A stretch of 10,475 bases of DNA from a bacterium (lineage in GTDB: Bacteria > Pseudomonadota > Alphaproteobacteria > Caulobacterales > Hyphomonadaceae): positions 1-10,475 of the forward strand of contig JAVBYB010000112.1 in the NCBI GenBank assembly GCA_030824255.1, in the 5' to 3' direction. The translations under genes and the position numbers were made by a program. Below the pieces are notes generated by a model that saw only the letters and a program-made list of their open reading frames with translations, was not told the origin of the DNA and searched no databases. Positions 1 to 7,045 of this stretch are shown in pieces (positions within the stretch are counted from its first letter, which is position 1; each line of letters begins with the position of its first letter).

Positions 1-1
1 C

Positions 2-103
2 CAGCTCGGCCGCGGCGCCGTGACGGAAGGGGAGGCTACGCTCGCCCGCGCAAAAGCACTGTGGCGGGGCGACTTCAACACCATCACCGTCGAGGCCATC
101 TGA
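2..103 (+). CDS. C-terminal fragment of an unrecognised protein
   Basis: The reading frame is open from the window edge to a TGA at 101-103 and gives 33 residues ending in ...RGDFNTITVEAI. The stretch has an alanine-rich helical part (LARAKALWRG) followed by a short strand-like tail, and its codon use is GC-rich like the neighbouring genes. I infer that it is the 3' end of a real gene entering from the left. Too little is visible to assign a family, so no function is proposed. It reads in the same direction as the TonB-dependent receptor but is separated from it by about 450 bases, so co-transcription is doubtful. Confidence 0.5.
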   Translation, partial: QLGRGAVTEGEATLARAKALWRGDFNTITVEAI

Positions 104-148
104 GTCGCGTACCGCGCTTCTGAAAGCTGGCGGTGGAGCAGGTTCTTG

Positions 149-175
149 CCGCTGACGGGCCTCTTACGTCGGCGG
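149..175 (+). terminator. Possible weak stem-loop terminator after the partial gene
   Basis: CCGCTGAC (149-156) can pair with GTCGGCGG (168-175) as an 8-bp stem with one G-U pair and an 11-base loop. The bases that follow are AAGCAAAAATATTTT, so the T-run lies about 11 bases beyond the stem instead of directly after it. This may be a weak intrinsic terminator for the gene ending at 103, or simply a structured spacer. The stem is seen in the sequence; its function is inferred. Confidence 0.3.
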
Positions 176-221
176 AAGCAAAAATATTTTCATGTGATGC
201 AGATCAGCTGCACGCTGCAGC

Positions 222-248
222 GCGATAAATGCCGTAGGTGCGATAAAT
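222..248. repeat. Direct repeat GCGATAAAT x2 upstream of the receptor
   Basis: The 9-mer GCGATAAAT occurs at 222-230 and again at 240-248, 18 bases start to start, in the A+T-richer part of the leader. It could be a tandem regulator site for the receptor gene. The repeat is visible in the sequence; any binding role is a guess. Confidence 0.35.
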
Positions 249-307
249 CCTTCAGGCTCCGGGCTATTAACGCGCACGGAATGCTTCCCTAACGTTCGTA
301 ACGCGAA

Positions 308-323
308 ATCACTGATCCGTGAT
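308..323. promoter_or_regulatory. Short inverted repeat ATCAC-N6-GTGAT
   Basis: ATCAC (308-312) and GTGAT (319-323) form a perfect 5-bp inverted repeat around TGATCC, an arrangement often seen in sites for dimeric helix-turn-helix regulators. It lies about 230 bases before the receptor start. A repeat this short can arise by chance. Confidence 0.25.
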
Positions 324-552
324 CTATGCCCTAGCGGGATGCCGTTCGCGTCACGCAATGATGCGCCGCACACTGACGCCCACATACCCTGCATCTGACG
401 CTACGAGCCGGTTCCCTTGCGGCGCCGTTGACGCGCGGTCCCCAACTCTCAGGATCACAGATGTGCGAGCCGTGAGGGATTTCGGCGAGCGCAGGCGTCA
501 CACATAGACACAGGACGCCTCGGGAGGATCGCTGCCAGGGAGGACGCGTCGG

Positions 553-3500
553 ATGGCGCAGCTTAATCGTATTTCACTTGTGAGCCTGCTTGCTCTTGGA
601 CTGGCCATGCCAGCCATGGCGCAGGGGACCGACACCGGACCGCAATCTCAGCCCCAGTCGGGCGACGATGACCAGCCGTCTGGCCGCAGCCGCGACGTCG
701 TGGTCGTCACGGCCTTCAAGCGGGAAGAAACCGTGCAGGACATCGCCGTGGCCGTCACAGCCATGACCAGCGAATTGCGCGACGAGATCGGCCTGACCAC
801 GGTGCAGGACTACACCAACTTCGCACCGGGTCTGAGCTATTCGACCTCGAACGACCGACTTGGCATGCGCGGCGTGACGCGTACGTCGAACAACTTCGGC
901 ATCCGTTCGGGCATCTCGAACTATGTCGATGGCGTGTACTTCTCGTCCGCCATTCCGGCAGGCCGTGAACCCATCTTCGTCGAACGCGTCGAAGTCGTGC
1001 GCGGTCCGCAGGGAACGCTGTACGGCCGCGACTCGATCGGCGGCGCGCTCAACCTCATCACCAAGCGCCCGACGGAAGAGTTCGAAGGCCAGTTCAACAT
1101 GCAGGCGGGCGACTACGGCACGCTCGCGGTTCAGGGCACGGTTGCAGGGCCGATCACGGACTGGATGCGTTATCGCCTCGGCTACTCCCGCTCGGCCCAG
1201 AACGAAGGCTTCCTGACCAACTACTCGGGACTGACCACCGAAGGCAGCCGTCGCGACGATACGTATGTCGAGGGTCAGCTTGAATTCGACATCGGCGAAA
1301 ACCTCGATGTGTGGATTCGCGCCGGCCGGCTTGGCTGGGATGTCCGCTACGGCGCTCCTGGCGCACGTACGGGCGTCGATGACCCCTACCCCTACAACAC
1401 ACGGTACTTCAACTCGACGGCGGACCTTGGTCCCAACGGCTGGTTCGGCTTGTCAGATCCGGCGCGCGACCAGACCGGCTCTCAGATCACCAACCCGTCG
1501 CTGACCGATCGCAACGGCTTCAACACCAGCTTCAGCAACTTTGCGCGCCTGGCTCCGACATCGGAACTCGCGCTCGAGGCCGTCTGGCACGCCGATACAT
1601 TCGATATCAAATATCTCGGCGGCTACGTGCACTACAATTACAACCTGCAGCAGGATCAGGACGGTACGGCCGTCAACTCCTTCGTGTGCAACACGCCGAC
1701 CTCCTGCATCTCGCCGACTTTCGTCGGTCGTCGGGTGTCGTCGGAGCGGGTGTCTGACTACACGGAAAATCGTGGCTGGTTCTCGAACGAGATCAACTTC
1801 ATCTCGACCTGGGAAGGCCCGCTGCAGCTTGTCGGCGGCATTTATCACTACCAGGAAAACTACAACCAGCTGGTCTACGTCAGCGATCTGAACAATCCGG
1901 GCGGCGCGATCCGTGACTTCACGTCGACGCAGAACTGGATGGCTGCTGGCGGCCCGCTCCTTGGCGCACCGCCACCGGCTGCGCTGCCGGATCTTCCGAC
2001 GGCGATGGGCCGCAACTCGTGGTCCGGTTCGCCGATCGAAGGCGCGTCGCTGATGTACCACACCAACAACCAGGCGGTTAACAACGCCTACGGCATATTC
2101 CTGCAAGGCGACTACCAGTTGAACGACGACTGGAAAGTCACGGCGGGCATTCGTTCGTCCAAGGATATCCTGGATGGCCGCGAATATGCGCGCGTGATCA
2201 ACCACTACATCCTCGAGGGCCTTCTCGAGGCCGGCGGCCTGCCGGGCTACACGTCTCTTGTCGGCGGCAATGCGGCTGTGGCTGGCGCGATCCTGGCCAA
2301 CGCCATCCCGACCCGTCTGGACGCCACGCGCACGCTTGGCGGTCCTGACCCGTCGACCATCAGCGCCACGAACCCTTGCGGCTTCGCGGGGCAGGGTGTG
2401 GTCAACGTCAACATCACGACGGCCAACTCGCTCGCGGCGAACTGCCCGGGTGGAAACGCCAACGACAAGAGCCGGTACGGGATCTACTACGATGCCGTCA
2501 CGGGCAACGCCTATCGCGACCTCTATTCGACGTTCGAGGAAGTGACCGGCGTGCTCGGTGTTGACTGGACGCCGGATGACGACACGCTGATCTACGGCAA
2601 GTACAACCGCGGCTACAAACCGGGCGGCCTCGGCTGCGCGGCTGTCAACTGCACGCTGGTCGTTACGCCGTACACGGACAAAGAGCTTGTTGACGCCTAC
2701 GAGCTTGGCTTCAAGCGTGAGTGGACCGACTGGGACATCACCACGAACGCGACGCTGTTTTACTACGATTACAAAGGGTACCAGGTCTCGAACACGATCG
2801 TGCCGGATGATCCGGGTGCGGGGCAGGTGCGTCCTGCGCCTTACGCAGCCTACGTCAACCTGCCGCAAGTCGAAACCACCGGCTTCGAGCTGGAGACGAT
2901 GTGGTATCCGACTGACAACCTGCGCTTCATCCTGAACTACGGATACACAAACCCGGAGATCGGTGACTCACCCGCACTGGTGCACTCGCTCGATCCGTTC
3001 GGCTTCGATCCGGCTGCCCAGCCGCTCGGACCGCGCGCAGCTGTCGCTCCCGGCACCGTGTGCCCGCAGCAACCGCCGGCCAATGGTACAGCGCCTGTCC
3101 CGGCAACGGGCACGGCAAACTGCCTTGGCGTGCAGGGCCAGAACCTGAACGGCAACATCCTGCCCTTCAGCCCGAAGAACAAGATCGCGCTCAACGGCAC
3201 GTATACTTGGGACTTCGAGGACGGTTCGACGATCGACGCCTCGCTCAGCTACTTCTGGCAGGACATCTCGTTCAGCTCCATCTTCAACCGGAGCTACACG
3301 AAAGTCCCGTCGTGGGATCAGACCGATGGCCGCGTCAGCTGGACCAGCGCAGATGGCAATCTCACGCTGATCGGCTACGTGCGGAACATGTTCGACGAGA
3401 TCGCCTACGACAGCCGTGGCGCGGGTCTGCGTGAAGGCACCTACCGTCAGGTCTCCCCGACGGAGTGCTTCTCGACGCCGACGACGTCTCCCGGCTTCGG

Positions 3501-3588
3501 CCAGCAGCCGCGTGCGTCCTGCTATACGACGGGCGAAACACTTCGTCCGCCGCGTACCATTGGCGCAGAACTGCAGCTGCGGTTCTAG
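553..3588 (+). CDS. TonB-dependent outer-membrane receptor
   Basis: This is an outer-membrane gated channel that would take up a scarce ligand using energy passed from TonB-ExbB-ExbD. Residues 1-23 form a signal peptide (hydrophobic core SLVSLLALGLAM, cleavage expected after AMA23). A TonB-box-like strand DVVVVTA lies at about 48-54. The plug follows to about residue 172, with the typical VEVVRGPQGTLYGRDSIGGALN stretch split around residues 145-165. The rest is a 22-strand-type barrel with long surface loops and an aromatic C-terminus (LQLRF), the signal for barrel insertion. All ten cysteines fall in five close pairs (379/385, 609/631, 695/700, 837/857, 972/990), which suggests disulfide-closed loops. 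The start at 553 is supported by AGGGAGG at 537-543, nine bases upstream, and by the signal peptide. At 1011 residues it is on the large side. Such receptors in alphaproteobacteria are often named as iron or vitamin B12 receptors, but the ligand cannot be read from the sequence and no neighbour identifies it. Confidence 0.96.
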   Translation: MAQLNRISLVSLLALGLAMPAMAQGTDTGPQSQPQSGDDDQPSGRSRDVVVVTAFKREETVQDIAVAVTAMTSELRDEIGLTTVQDYTNFAPGLSYSTSNDRLGMRGVTRTSNNFGIRSGISNYVDGVYFSSAIPAGREPIFVERVEVVRGPQGTLYGRDSIGGALNLITKRPTEEFEGQFNMQAGDYGTLAVQGTVAGPITDWMRYRLGYSRSAQNEGFLTNYSGLTTEGSRRDDTYVEGQLEFDIGENLDVWIRAGRLGWDVRYGAPGARTGVDDPYPYNTRYFNSTADLGPNGWFGLSDPARDQTGSQITNPSLTDRNGFNTSFSNFARLAPTSELALEAVWHADTFDIKYLGGYVHYNYNLQQDQDGTAVNSFVCNTPTSCISPTFVGRRVSSERVSDYTENRGWFSNEINFISTWEGPLQLVGGIYHYQENYNQLVYVSDLNNPGGAIRDFTSTQNWMAAGGPLLGAPPPAALPDLPTAMGRNSWSGSPIEGASLMYHTNNQAVNNAYGIFLQGDYQLNDDWKVTAGIRSSKDILDGREYARVINHYILEGLLEAGGLPGYTSLVGGNAAVAGAILANAIPTRLDATRTLGGPDPSTISATNPCGFAGQGVVNVNITTANSLAANCPGGNANDKSRYGIYYDAVTGNAYRDLYSTFEEVTGVLGVDWTPDDDTLIYGKYNRGYKPGGLGCAAVNCTLVVTPYTDKELVDAYELGFKREWTDWDITTNATLFYYDYKGYQVSNTIVPDDPGAGQVRPAPYAAYVNLPQVETTGFELETMWYPTDNLRFILNYGYTNPEIGDSPALVHSLDPFGFDPAAQPLGPRAAVAPGTVCPQQPPANGTAPVPATGTANCLGVQGQNLNGNILPFSPKNKIALNGTYTWDFEDGSTIDASLSYFWQDISFSSIFNRSYTKVPSWDQTDGRVSWTSADGNLTLIGYVRNMFDEIAYDSRGAGLREGTYRQVSPTECFSTPTTSPGFGQQPRASCYTTGETLRPPRTIGAELQLRF

Positions 3589-3630
3589 TCAACCACCTTC
3601 CAATGGCGGTGCTCCCGCGATTGGCGCCTT

Positions 3631-3662
3631 GCGCCGACCTCTTCCCGAGGTCGGCGCCTTTT
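3631..3662 (+). terminator. Strong intrinsic terminator of the receptor gene
   Basis: GCGCCGACCTC (3631-3641) and GAGGTCGGCGC (3647-3657) form a perfect 11-bp GC-rich stem with the five-base loop TTCCC, followed by CTTTTATT. It starts 43 bases after the receptor stop. On the opposite strand the stem is followed by AAGGCGCC with no T-run, so it should act only on rightward transcription and not on the convergent regulator gene. Confidence 0.9.
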
Positions 3663-3704
3663 ATTGTCCCGGGTCGATCGAAACATCTGGAGGCGAGGGC
3701 GGCG

Positions 3705-4445
3705 TCACGCGTCTTGCGCGGTCGCCGCCTTCTGTTTCTCCATCTCGGCCTTGTGGCGCTTCCACTCAGCCTCCATAGCCTTGCGCCATTTCACGCGCAG
3801 TGCGGAGGGGCGCTCCGGGAAGCGCTCATCAAGGACGATCGCATCCACCACGCGGTCAGACCGGAATGACCGGAAATCCTTCCGCGTTTCGCACCAGGCG
3901 CAGATGATGCGCGTCGTTTCGTAATAGCCCAGGATGATCGGCCAGATGATGCGCCTGGTCGCGCGGCCTTCCACGTCGCGATATTCAAGCTGCATCTTGC
4001 GTGAGCCGTTGATTGCGCTGCGCACCATCCCAAGATCAATCGCATCCTTCGCGCGTTCCCACGCCGGCACGACGCGATGCGCGGGGTCGTCGATGTAGGG
4101 GCGCAGGCGTTCGGGAATGCTGGCCTCTATCTTCGCCAGCAAATCCTGCGCGGCTTTCGACAGTTGCGGATCGCCGCGATTGATCACCCATTGCGCGCCC
4201 AGCACCGCCGCCTCGATCTCGTCTGTCGTCAGCATCAGCGGCGGCATGTCGAGGCCCTTGTCGAGCACATAGCCGATGCCCGCCTCGCCGCGGATCGGCA
4301 CGCGCTGCGCCAGCAGGGCTGCAATGTCGCGATAGACGGAGCGTTTCGATGTCTCCAGCTCCGCCGCCATCTGGTCCGCCGTGATCGGCTTCTTCGACCG
4401 GCGCAGGATCTGGATGATCTCGAAAAGACGGTCTGCCTTCCGCAT
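3705..4445 (-). CDS. YafY-family transcriptional regulator with WYL domain
   Basis: This is a cytoplasmic DNA-binding regulator of 246 residues. An N-terminal helix-turn-helix (about 3-60; MRKADRLFEIIQILRR, then ITADQMAAEL and TSKRSVYRDIAAL as recognition region, GIGYVL as wing) precedes a WYL sensor domain (about 138-206). The latter carries the family signature as AWCETRKDFRSFRSDRV (183-199), with WC in place of the eponymous WYL. WYL domains bind small ligands or nucleic acid, and the ligand here is unknown. The C-terminal 25 residues are strongly charged and probably helical. The start is supported by AGGGG seven bases upstream. The gene is divergent from the small monooxygenase at 4539, and the 93-base gap contains a perfect inverted repeat 20 bases before this start, so autoregulation plus control of the divergent gene is likely. 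Regulators of this type often sit beside small enzymes of the alpha-beta-barrel superfamilies. Confidence 0.93.
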   Translation of the reverse strand: MRKADRLFEIIQILRRSKKPITADQMAAELETSKRSVYRDIAALLAQRVPIRGEAGIGYVLDKGLDMPPLMLTTDEIEAAVLGAQWVINRGDPQLSKAAQDLLAKIEASIPERLRPYIDDPAHRVVPAWERAKDAIDLGMVRSAINGSRKMQLEYRDVEGRATRRIIWPIILGYYETTRIICAWCETRKDFRSFRSDRVVDAIVLDERFPERPSALRVKWRKAMEAEWKRHKAEMEKQKAATAQDA

Positions 4446-4465
4446 TTTCCAGCCCCTGTTTCCAT

Positions 4466-4485
4466 GCTGACATTATGCTGTCAGC
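4466..4485. promoter_or_regulatory. Candidate operator of the YafY regulator (perfect inverted repeat)
   Basis: GCTGACA (4466-4472) and TGTCAGC (4479-4485) form a perfect 7-bp inverted repeat with a six-base spacer TTATGC. It lies between the divergent regulator and monooxygenase genes. On the plus strand CTGTCA (4478-4483) could serve as a -35 element with TATGTG (4500-4505) as a weak -10, 16 bases apart. On the minus strand CATAAT (4472-4477) inside the repeat resembles a -10. A dimeric regulator bound here would affect both promoters. The repeat is observed; the binding and promoter assignments are inferred. Confidence 0.6.
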
Positions 4486-4538
4486 AGCGATCTGGCAGGT
4501 ATGTGTCATCAGGCTTGGGCGAGCAAGGGGCGACTGGA

Positions 4539-4847
4539 ATGATCGATCTGGCGGCAGGCGTTCTTGTGATGGTGATCGAGTTCACGGTCATTCCCGAAAA
4601 GCGCGACGACTTCATCGCGGTCTCTACCGAGCAGGTCGAAACGGTGCGTGCGCGTGAAGGCAATCGCGGCTTCTATGTGCTGGTCGATCCCAAGCGTCCC
4701 GACGTCGTCGCCTACATCGAACGGTGGGACACCGCCGAACAGCAGGAAGCGTTCTTTGCGTGGTGGAATGCGCAGGGCCTCAGCGAGAAGCTTCGACCCT
4801 TCGTCTCGGCACCGCCGCGTATATCGACCTTCGAAACGACCGACTGA
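4539..4847 (+). CDS. Antibiotic-biosynthesis-monooxygenase (ABM) superfamily protein
   Basis: This small cytoplasmic protein (102 residues from 4539) has the dimeric alpha-beta ferredoxin-like fold of the ABM family, which includes quinol monooxygenases of the YgiN type. Typical elements are the first strand MVIEFTVIPEKRDDF (11-25), the helix to about 40, EGNRGFYVLVDPKRPDVV (40-57) and the strand YIERWDTAEQQEAFF (59-73). The histidine often seen after the W-D/S-x-E-A motif is absent (FFAWWNAQG), so redox chemistry is uncertain. The start at 4539 has AAGGGG (4525-4530) at good spacing. An internal ATG at 4569 would begin exactly at the domain and is an alternative. It is divergent from the YafY regulator and probably under its control. 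A stem-loop with T-run follows at 4889-4936. Substrate unknown. Confidence 0.85.
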   Translation: MIDLAAGVLVMVIEFTVIPEKRDDFIAVSTEQVETVRAREGNRGFYVLVDPKRPDVVAYIERWDTAEQQEAFFAWWNAQGLSEKLRPFVSAPPRISTFETTD

Positions 4848-4854
4848 CCTCCCC

Positions 4855-4877
4855 GAAAAGCCGGCGCCAGAACCGGC
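4855..4877 (-). terminator. Terminator for the leftward sulfatase transcript
   Basis: Read on the minus strand, GCCGG (4877-4873) and CCGGC (4864-4860) pair around an eight-base loop and are followed directly by TTTTC (4859-4855). It lies about 60 bases past the stop of the sulfatase gene. The stem is only 5 bp, so it may be a modest terminator. Confidence 0.5.
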
Positions 4878-4888
4878 CTTCTCACACT

Positions 4889-4936
4889 CGGCGGCCACAT
4901 GTCCCGCAAGACGGACAGGGCCGCCGGTTTGTTTTG
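4889..4936 (+). terminator. Terminator for the rightward monooxygenase transcript
   Basis: CGGCGGCC (4889-4896) pairs perfectly with GGCCGCCG (4919-4926). Inside it TGTCC (4900-4904) pairs with GGACA (4913-4917), separated by a small internal loop. GTTTGTTTT (4927-4935) follows. It begins 41 bases after the monooxygenase stop and ends just before the stop of the convergent sulfatase gene. On the minus strand no T-run follows the stem, so it should act mainly on the plus-strand transcript. Confidence 0.65.
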
Positions 4937-4939
4937 CGC

Positions 4940-6928
4940 CTACCGCGTAACGATCGGGAAAGGCGCGCCGGGCGGGTCCATCCATTGCGACAGCTTCAGC
5001 AGGGCTTGCGGATTGCCCTCCAGCTTCACAGCACCGCTGGCGATCTTCGGGGGCAGGGGCTGGCCGCCGAAAATGCCGCCGAGGAAATCCGCACGGGTCA
5101 GCGTCAGCGTCGCGTCGACCGACTCGGGCGCTGCGATCTCCTCGTGCACCAGCACGCCATTGTTGATGGTGACAAACGTCTTCTCGCCCGTGTCGGTCAG
5201 CACAAAGGCCAGCTTCGCGCTCTGTCCCTGCGCCTTCGCCGCATCGAGGCGCACGGAAAGCAGGTCCATCAATGAGCCGATCGGCAGGTTGGCGATCGCA
5301 GCCATCTGTGACGCCGGATTGGCGCGCGGCGCGCCTACGCCCTCGCGCAATTCCTTCGCGCCGGTGAGATAGATGTTGCGCCATGTCGAAGGCTCGGCCT
5401 GCCAGCCCAGCTGGTCATAGCTGCGGGCGAGAAGATCCTTCGCCTCGGCATCCGCGCCGTCGGCCATCACGGCGTGGTTCAACAGTTCCGCCGCCCACGC
5501 ATAATCGCCCGCGTCATAGGCTGTACGCGCCTGCGCCTTCACGCTTGACGCGCCGCCCATCGCGGCGACATAGCGCTTGCCTGTTTCCACGGGCGGCATC
5601 GGCGCGAGGTTCACCGGGTTGGCGTCGTACCAGCCCATGTAGAACTGGTAGACCGCACGGGAATTGAAGCTCAGCGAGCCGTAATACGGCCGGTCATACC
5701 ATTCCTGCGCCAGCGCCTCAGGCAGGTCCAGCGTGGCTGCGATCTCGTCGCCATTCATTCCCTTGTTCATCAGGCGGACGGTCTGGTCGTGAAGGTAGGC
5801 ATAGGCGTCGCGATGCTTGCCCAGATAGTCGCGGATCGCCGGATTGCCGAAGCGCGGCCAGCCATGGCTTGCGATCAGCACATCCGCCTCGCCGAACAGG
5901 CGCAGTGATTGTGTCAGGCCTTCCGCCCACACCTTGGCATCGCGCACCACGGCGCCGCGCGGGGTCAGGATGTTGTGCTGGGTGGCGTTGGCGTTCTCCG
6001 CCATGTCCACGATCTTCCAGTCGGGAAACCACACATTCATTTCCGCCGGCGCTTCCGTGCCTGGCGTGAACTGGAAGACCATGTTCACGCCATCGATGGT
6101 CAGCGTCTCGCCCGTCGCCCCGATCTCGCGTGTTGGCGGGATCAGCGATGTTGTGCCCGTTGAAAGTCCCGGCCCGATGCCGGCGTTCACCAGCCCGCCA
6201 TCGCTTTTCGGCAGGGGAGTTCCGAACTGGTACATGGCGCGCCGCTGCATCGCCGGCCCCGCGATCACATTCTCGCCCACCGCCGCATGCAGGAAACCCT
6301 TCGGCGCAATCACGGCGACCTTGCCCGCGCGCACGTCTTCCAGGTTCACGATCCCGGCCGTGCCCGCAAAGTGGTCGGTGTGCGAATGCGTGTAGATCAC
6401 CGCCACGATCGGGCGCTGGCCCACATGCTCGCTTAGCAGGTCGAATGCCGCTTTCGCGGTCTCGTTGGAGCCGAGCGTGTCGATCACGATCCAGCCTGTC
6501 GCGCCTTTTACGAAGGTGATGTTGGCAAGGTCGAACCCGCGTACCTGCCAGACGGTTTCGCTGACCTGATAAAGTCCGTGCCGGGCCATCAGCTGGCCCT
6601 GCCGCCACAGGCTGGGGTTCACGGTTGGCGGCGCCGGCTTCTTCAGGAAGTCGAACGCCGACAGGTCCCAGACGGTCTGCCCTGCGGCTGTCTTGATCAC
6701 GGGGTCTTTCCGGGTCGCGACAAAGCCGCGGTCGGCAAACGCGAAGTCGCGCGTGTCAGCAAAGGGCAAGGTGGCGACCGCCCCGGAATGGACCTGCTGC
6801 GTGAAGGTGGAGGGCGCCTCCGGGTTCGCCAGAGGGGCGTGGCTTGCCTCGCTCGCCATGTCTCGCGGCGCACCCGCACACGCGGAAAGCACCAGAACGG
6901 ACACAACCCCAATCGCGGCCGATTTCAT
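4940..6928 (-). CDS. Alkyl/aryl-sulfatase family lipoprotein (metallo-beta-lactamase fold, SdsA1/YjcS-like)
   Basis: The SdsA1/YjcS family cleaves primary alkyl sulfates such as dodecyl sulfate to alcohol and sulfate with two zinc ions. This protein has 662 residues, about the family length. A lipoprotein signal comes first (VLVLSAC, lipid-modified Cys17, Ala at +2, so outer-membrane attachment facing the periplasm is likely). The metallo-beta-lactamase domain (about 125-360) has THSHTDHFAG with H181, H183, D185 and H186; E292 in GTEAPAEMN and E311 in MAENANATQHN; and H355 in SHGWPRFG. The spacings agree with the SdsA1 metal ligands as I recall them. A helical dimerisation domain (about 380-530, including YYGSLSFNSRAVYQFYMGWYD) and an SCP2-like C-terminal domain (about 545-660) follow. 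The start at 6928 is chosen because GGGAGGG lies four bases upstream and the lipoprotein signal begins there; a frame extending to 7015 has no such support. Some family positions differ (SHGWP where SHHWP is usual), so the true substrate may differ. Confidence 0.92.
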   Translation of the reverse strand: MKSAAIGVVSVLVLSACAGAPRDMASEASHAPLANPEAPSTFTQQVHSGAVATLPFADTRDFAFADRGFVATRKDPVIKTAAGQTVWDLSAFDFLKKPAPPTVNPSLWRQGQLMARHGLYQVSETVWQVRGFDLANITFVKGATGWIVIDTLGSNETAKAAFDLLSEHVGQRPIVAVIYTHSHTDHFAGTAGIVNLEDVRAGKVAVIAPKGFLHAAVGENVIAGPAMQRRAMYQFGTPLPKSDGGLVNAGIGPGLSTGTTSLIPPTREIGATGETLTIDGVNMVFQFTPGTEAPAEMNVWFPDWKIVDMAENANATQHNILTPRGAVVRDAKVWAEGLTQSLRLFGEADVLIASHGWPRFGNPAIRDYLGKHRDAYAYLHDQTVRLMNKGMNGDEIAATLDLPEALAQEWYDRPYYGSLSFNSRAVYQFYMGWYDANPVNLAPMPPVETGKRYVAAMGGASSVKAQARTAYDAGDYAWAAELLNHAVMADGADAEAKDLLARSYDQLGWQAEPSTWRNIYLTGAKELREGVGAPRANPASQMAAIANLPIGSLMDLLSVRLDAAKAQGQSAKLAFVLTDTGEKTFVTINNGVLVHEEIAAPESVDATLTLTRADFLGGIFGGQPLPPKIASGAVKLEGNPQALLKLSQWMDPPGAPFPIVTR

Positions 6929-7045
6929 CCTACCCTCCCGCTGTCTTGCCCCTTGCTTAGGTTCCACAGCGCCACAGGTCCACCACTGGCGGTCTGGACG
7001 AACCGCGCAGCGCAACCCATTCTGCGCAGGCCGTGGGAGGGCGTC
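6929..7045. promoter_or_regulatory. Divergent promoter region between the sulfatase and zinc-ribbon genes
   Basis: This 117-base spacer separates two divergent starts, so it must hold promoters for both unless other transcripts cover them. Only the two ribosome-binding sites are clear: GGGAGGG on the minus strand at 6933-6939 and GGGAGGG on the plus strand at 7035-7041. I could not identify convincing -35/-10 elements or an operator. Confidence 0.4.

Larger units (their letters stand above)
104..552. other. 449-base gene-free leader of the TonB-dependent receptor
   Basis: No convincing gene is present. The short open frames on either strand have no family resemblance and no good ribosome-binding site. 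Part of it (about 176-330) is richer in A+T than the genes. It contains the 10-bp palindrome AAAATATTTT (181-190), a 9-base direct repeat GCGATAAAT (222-230 and 240-248), three copies of TAACG (268, 290, 299) and an inverted repeat ATCAC/GTGAT (308-312 and 319-323). A promoter and regulator sites for the receptor are expected here, but I cannot place a -35/-10 pair with confidence. No Fur-box-like sequence was noticed. Confidence 0.5.

Noticed and set aside
164..394. 76-codon minus-strand frame in the receptor leader
   Set aside because: No ribosome-binding site, no recognisable domain, and it crosses the AT-rich repeats. More likely non-coding.
319..507. 62-codon plus-strand frame in the receptor leader
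   Set aside because: Arg-rich low-information sequence with no Shine-Dalgarno; probably chance, although a leader peptide cannot be fully excluded.
1453..2868. Long open frame antisense to the receptor gene (471 codons, minus strand)
   Set aside because: It is fully inside the receptor coding region, rich in Arg and Val as expected from the complement of GC-biased codons, has no family motif and no ribosome-binding site. It is a shadow frame.
4077..4538. Upstream extension of the monooxygenase frame across the regulator gene
   Set aside because: The extension is antisense to the YafY regulator and passes through the inverted repeat. The ATG at 4539 has a proper ribosome-binding site and the domain begins just after it.
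5718..6608. Long minus-strand frame overlapping the sulfatase in another phase
   Set aside because: Arg/Gly/Asp-rich composition typical of a shifted GC-rich frame; the sulfatase frame carries all recognised motifs.
6929..7015. N-terminal extension of the sulfatase to 7015
   Set aside because: It would bury the lipoprotein signal and has no ribosome-binding support, whereas 6928 has GGGAGGG at good spacing.
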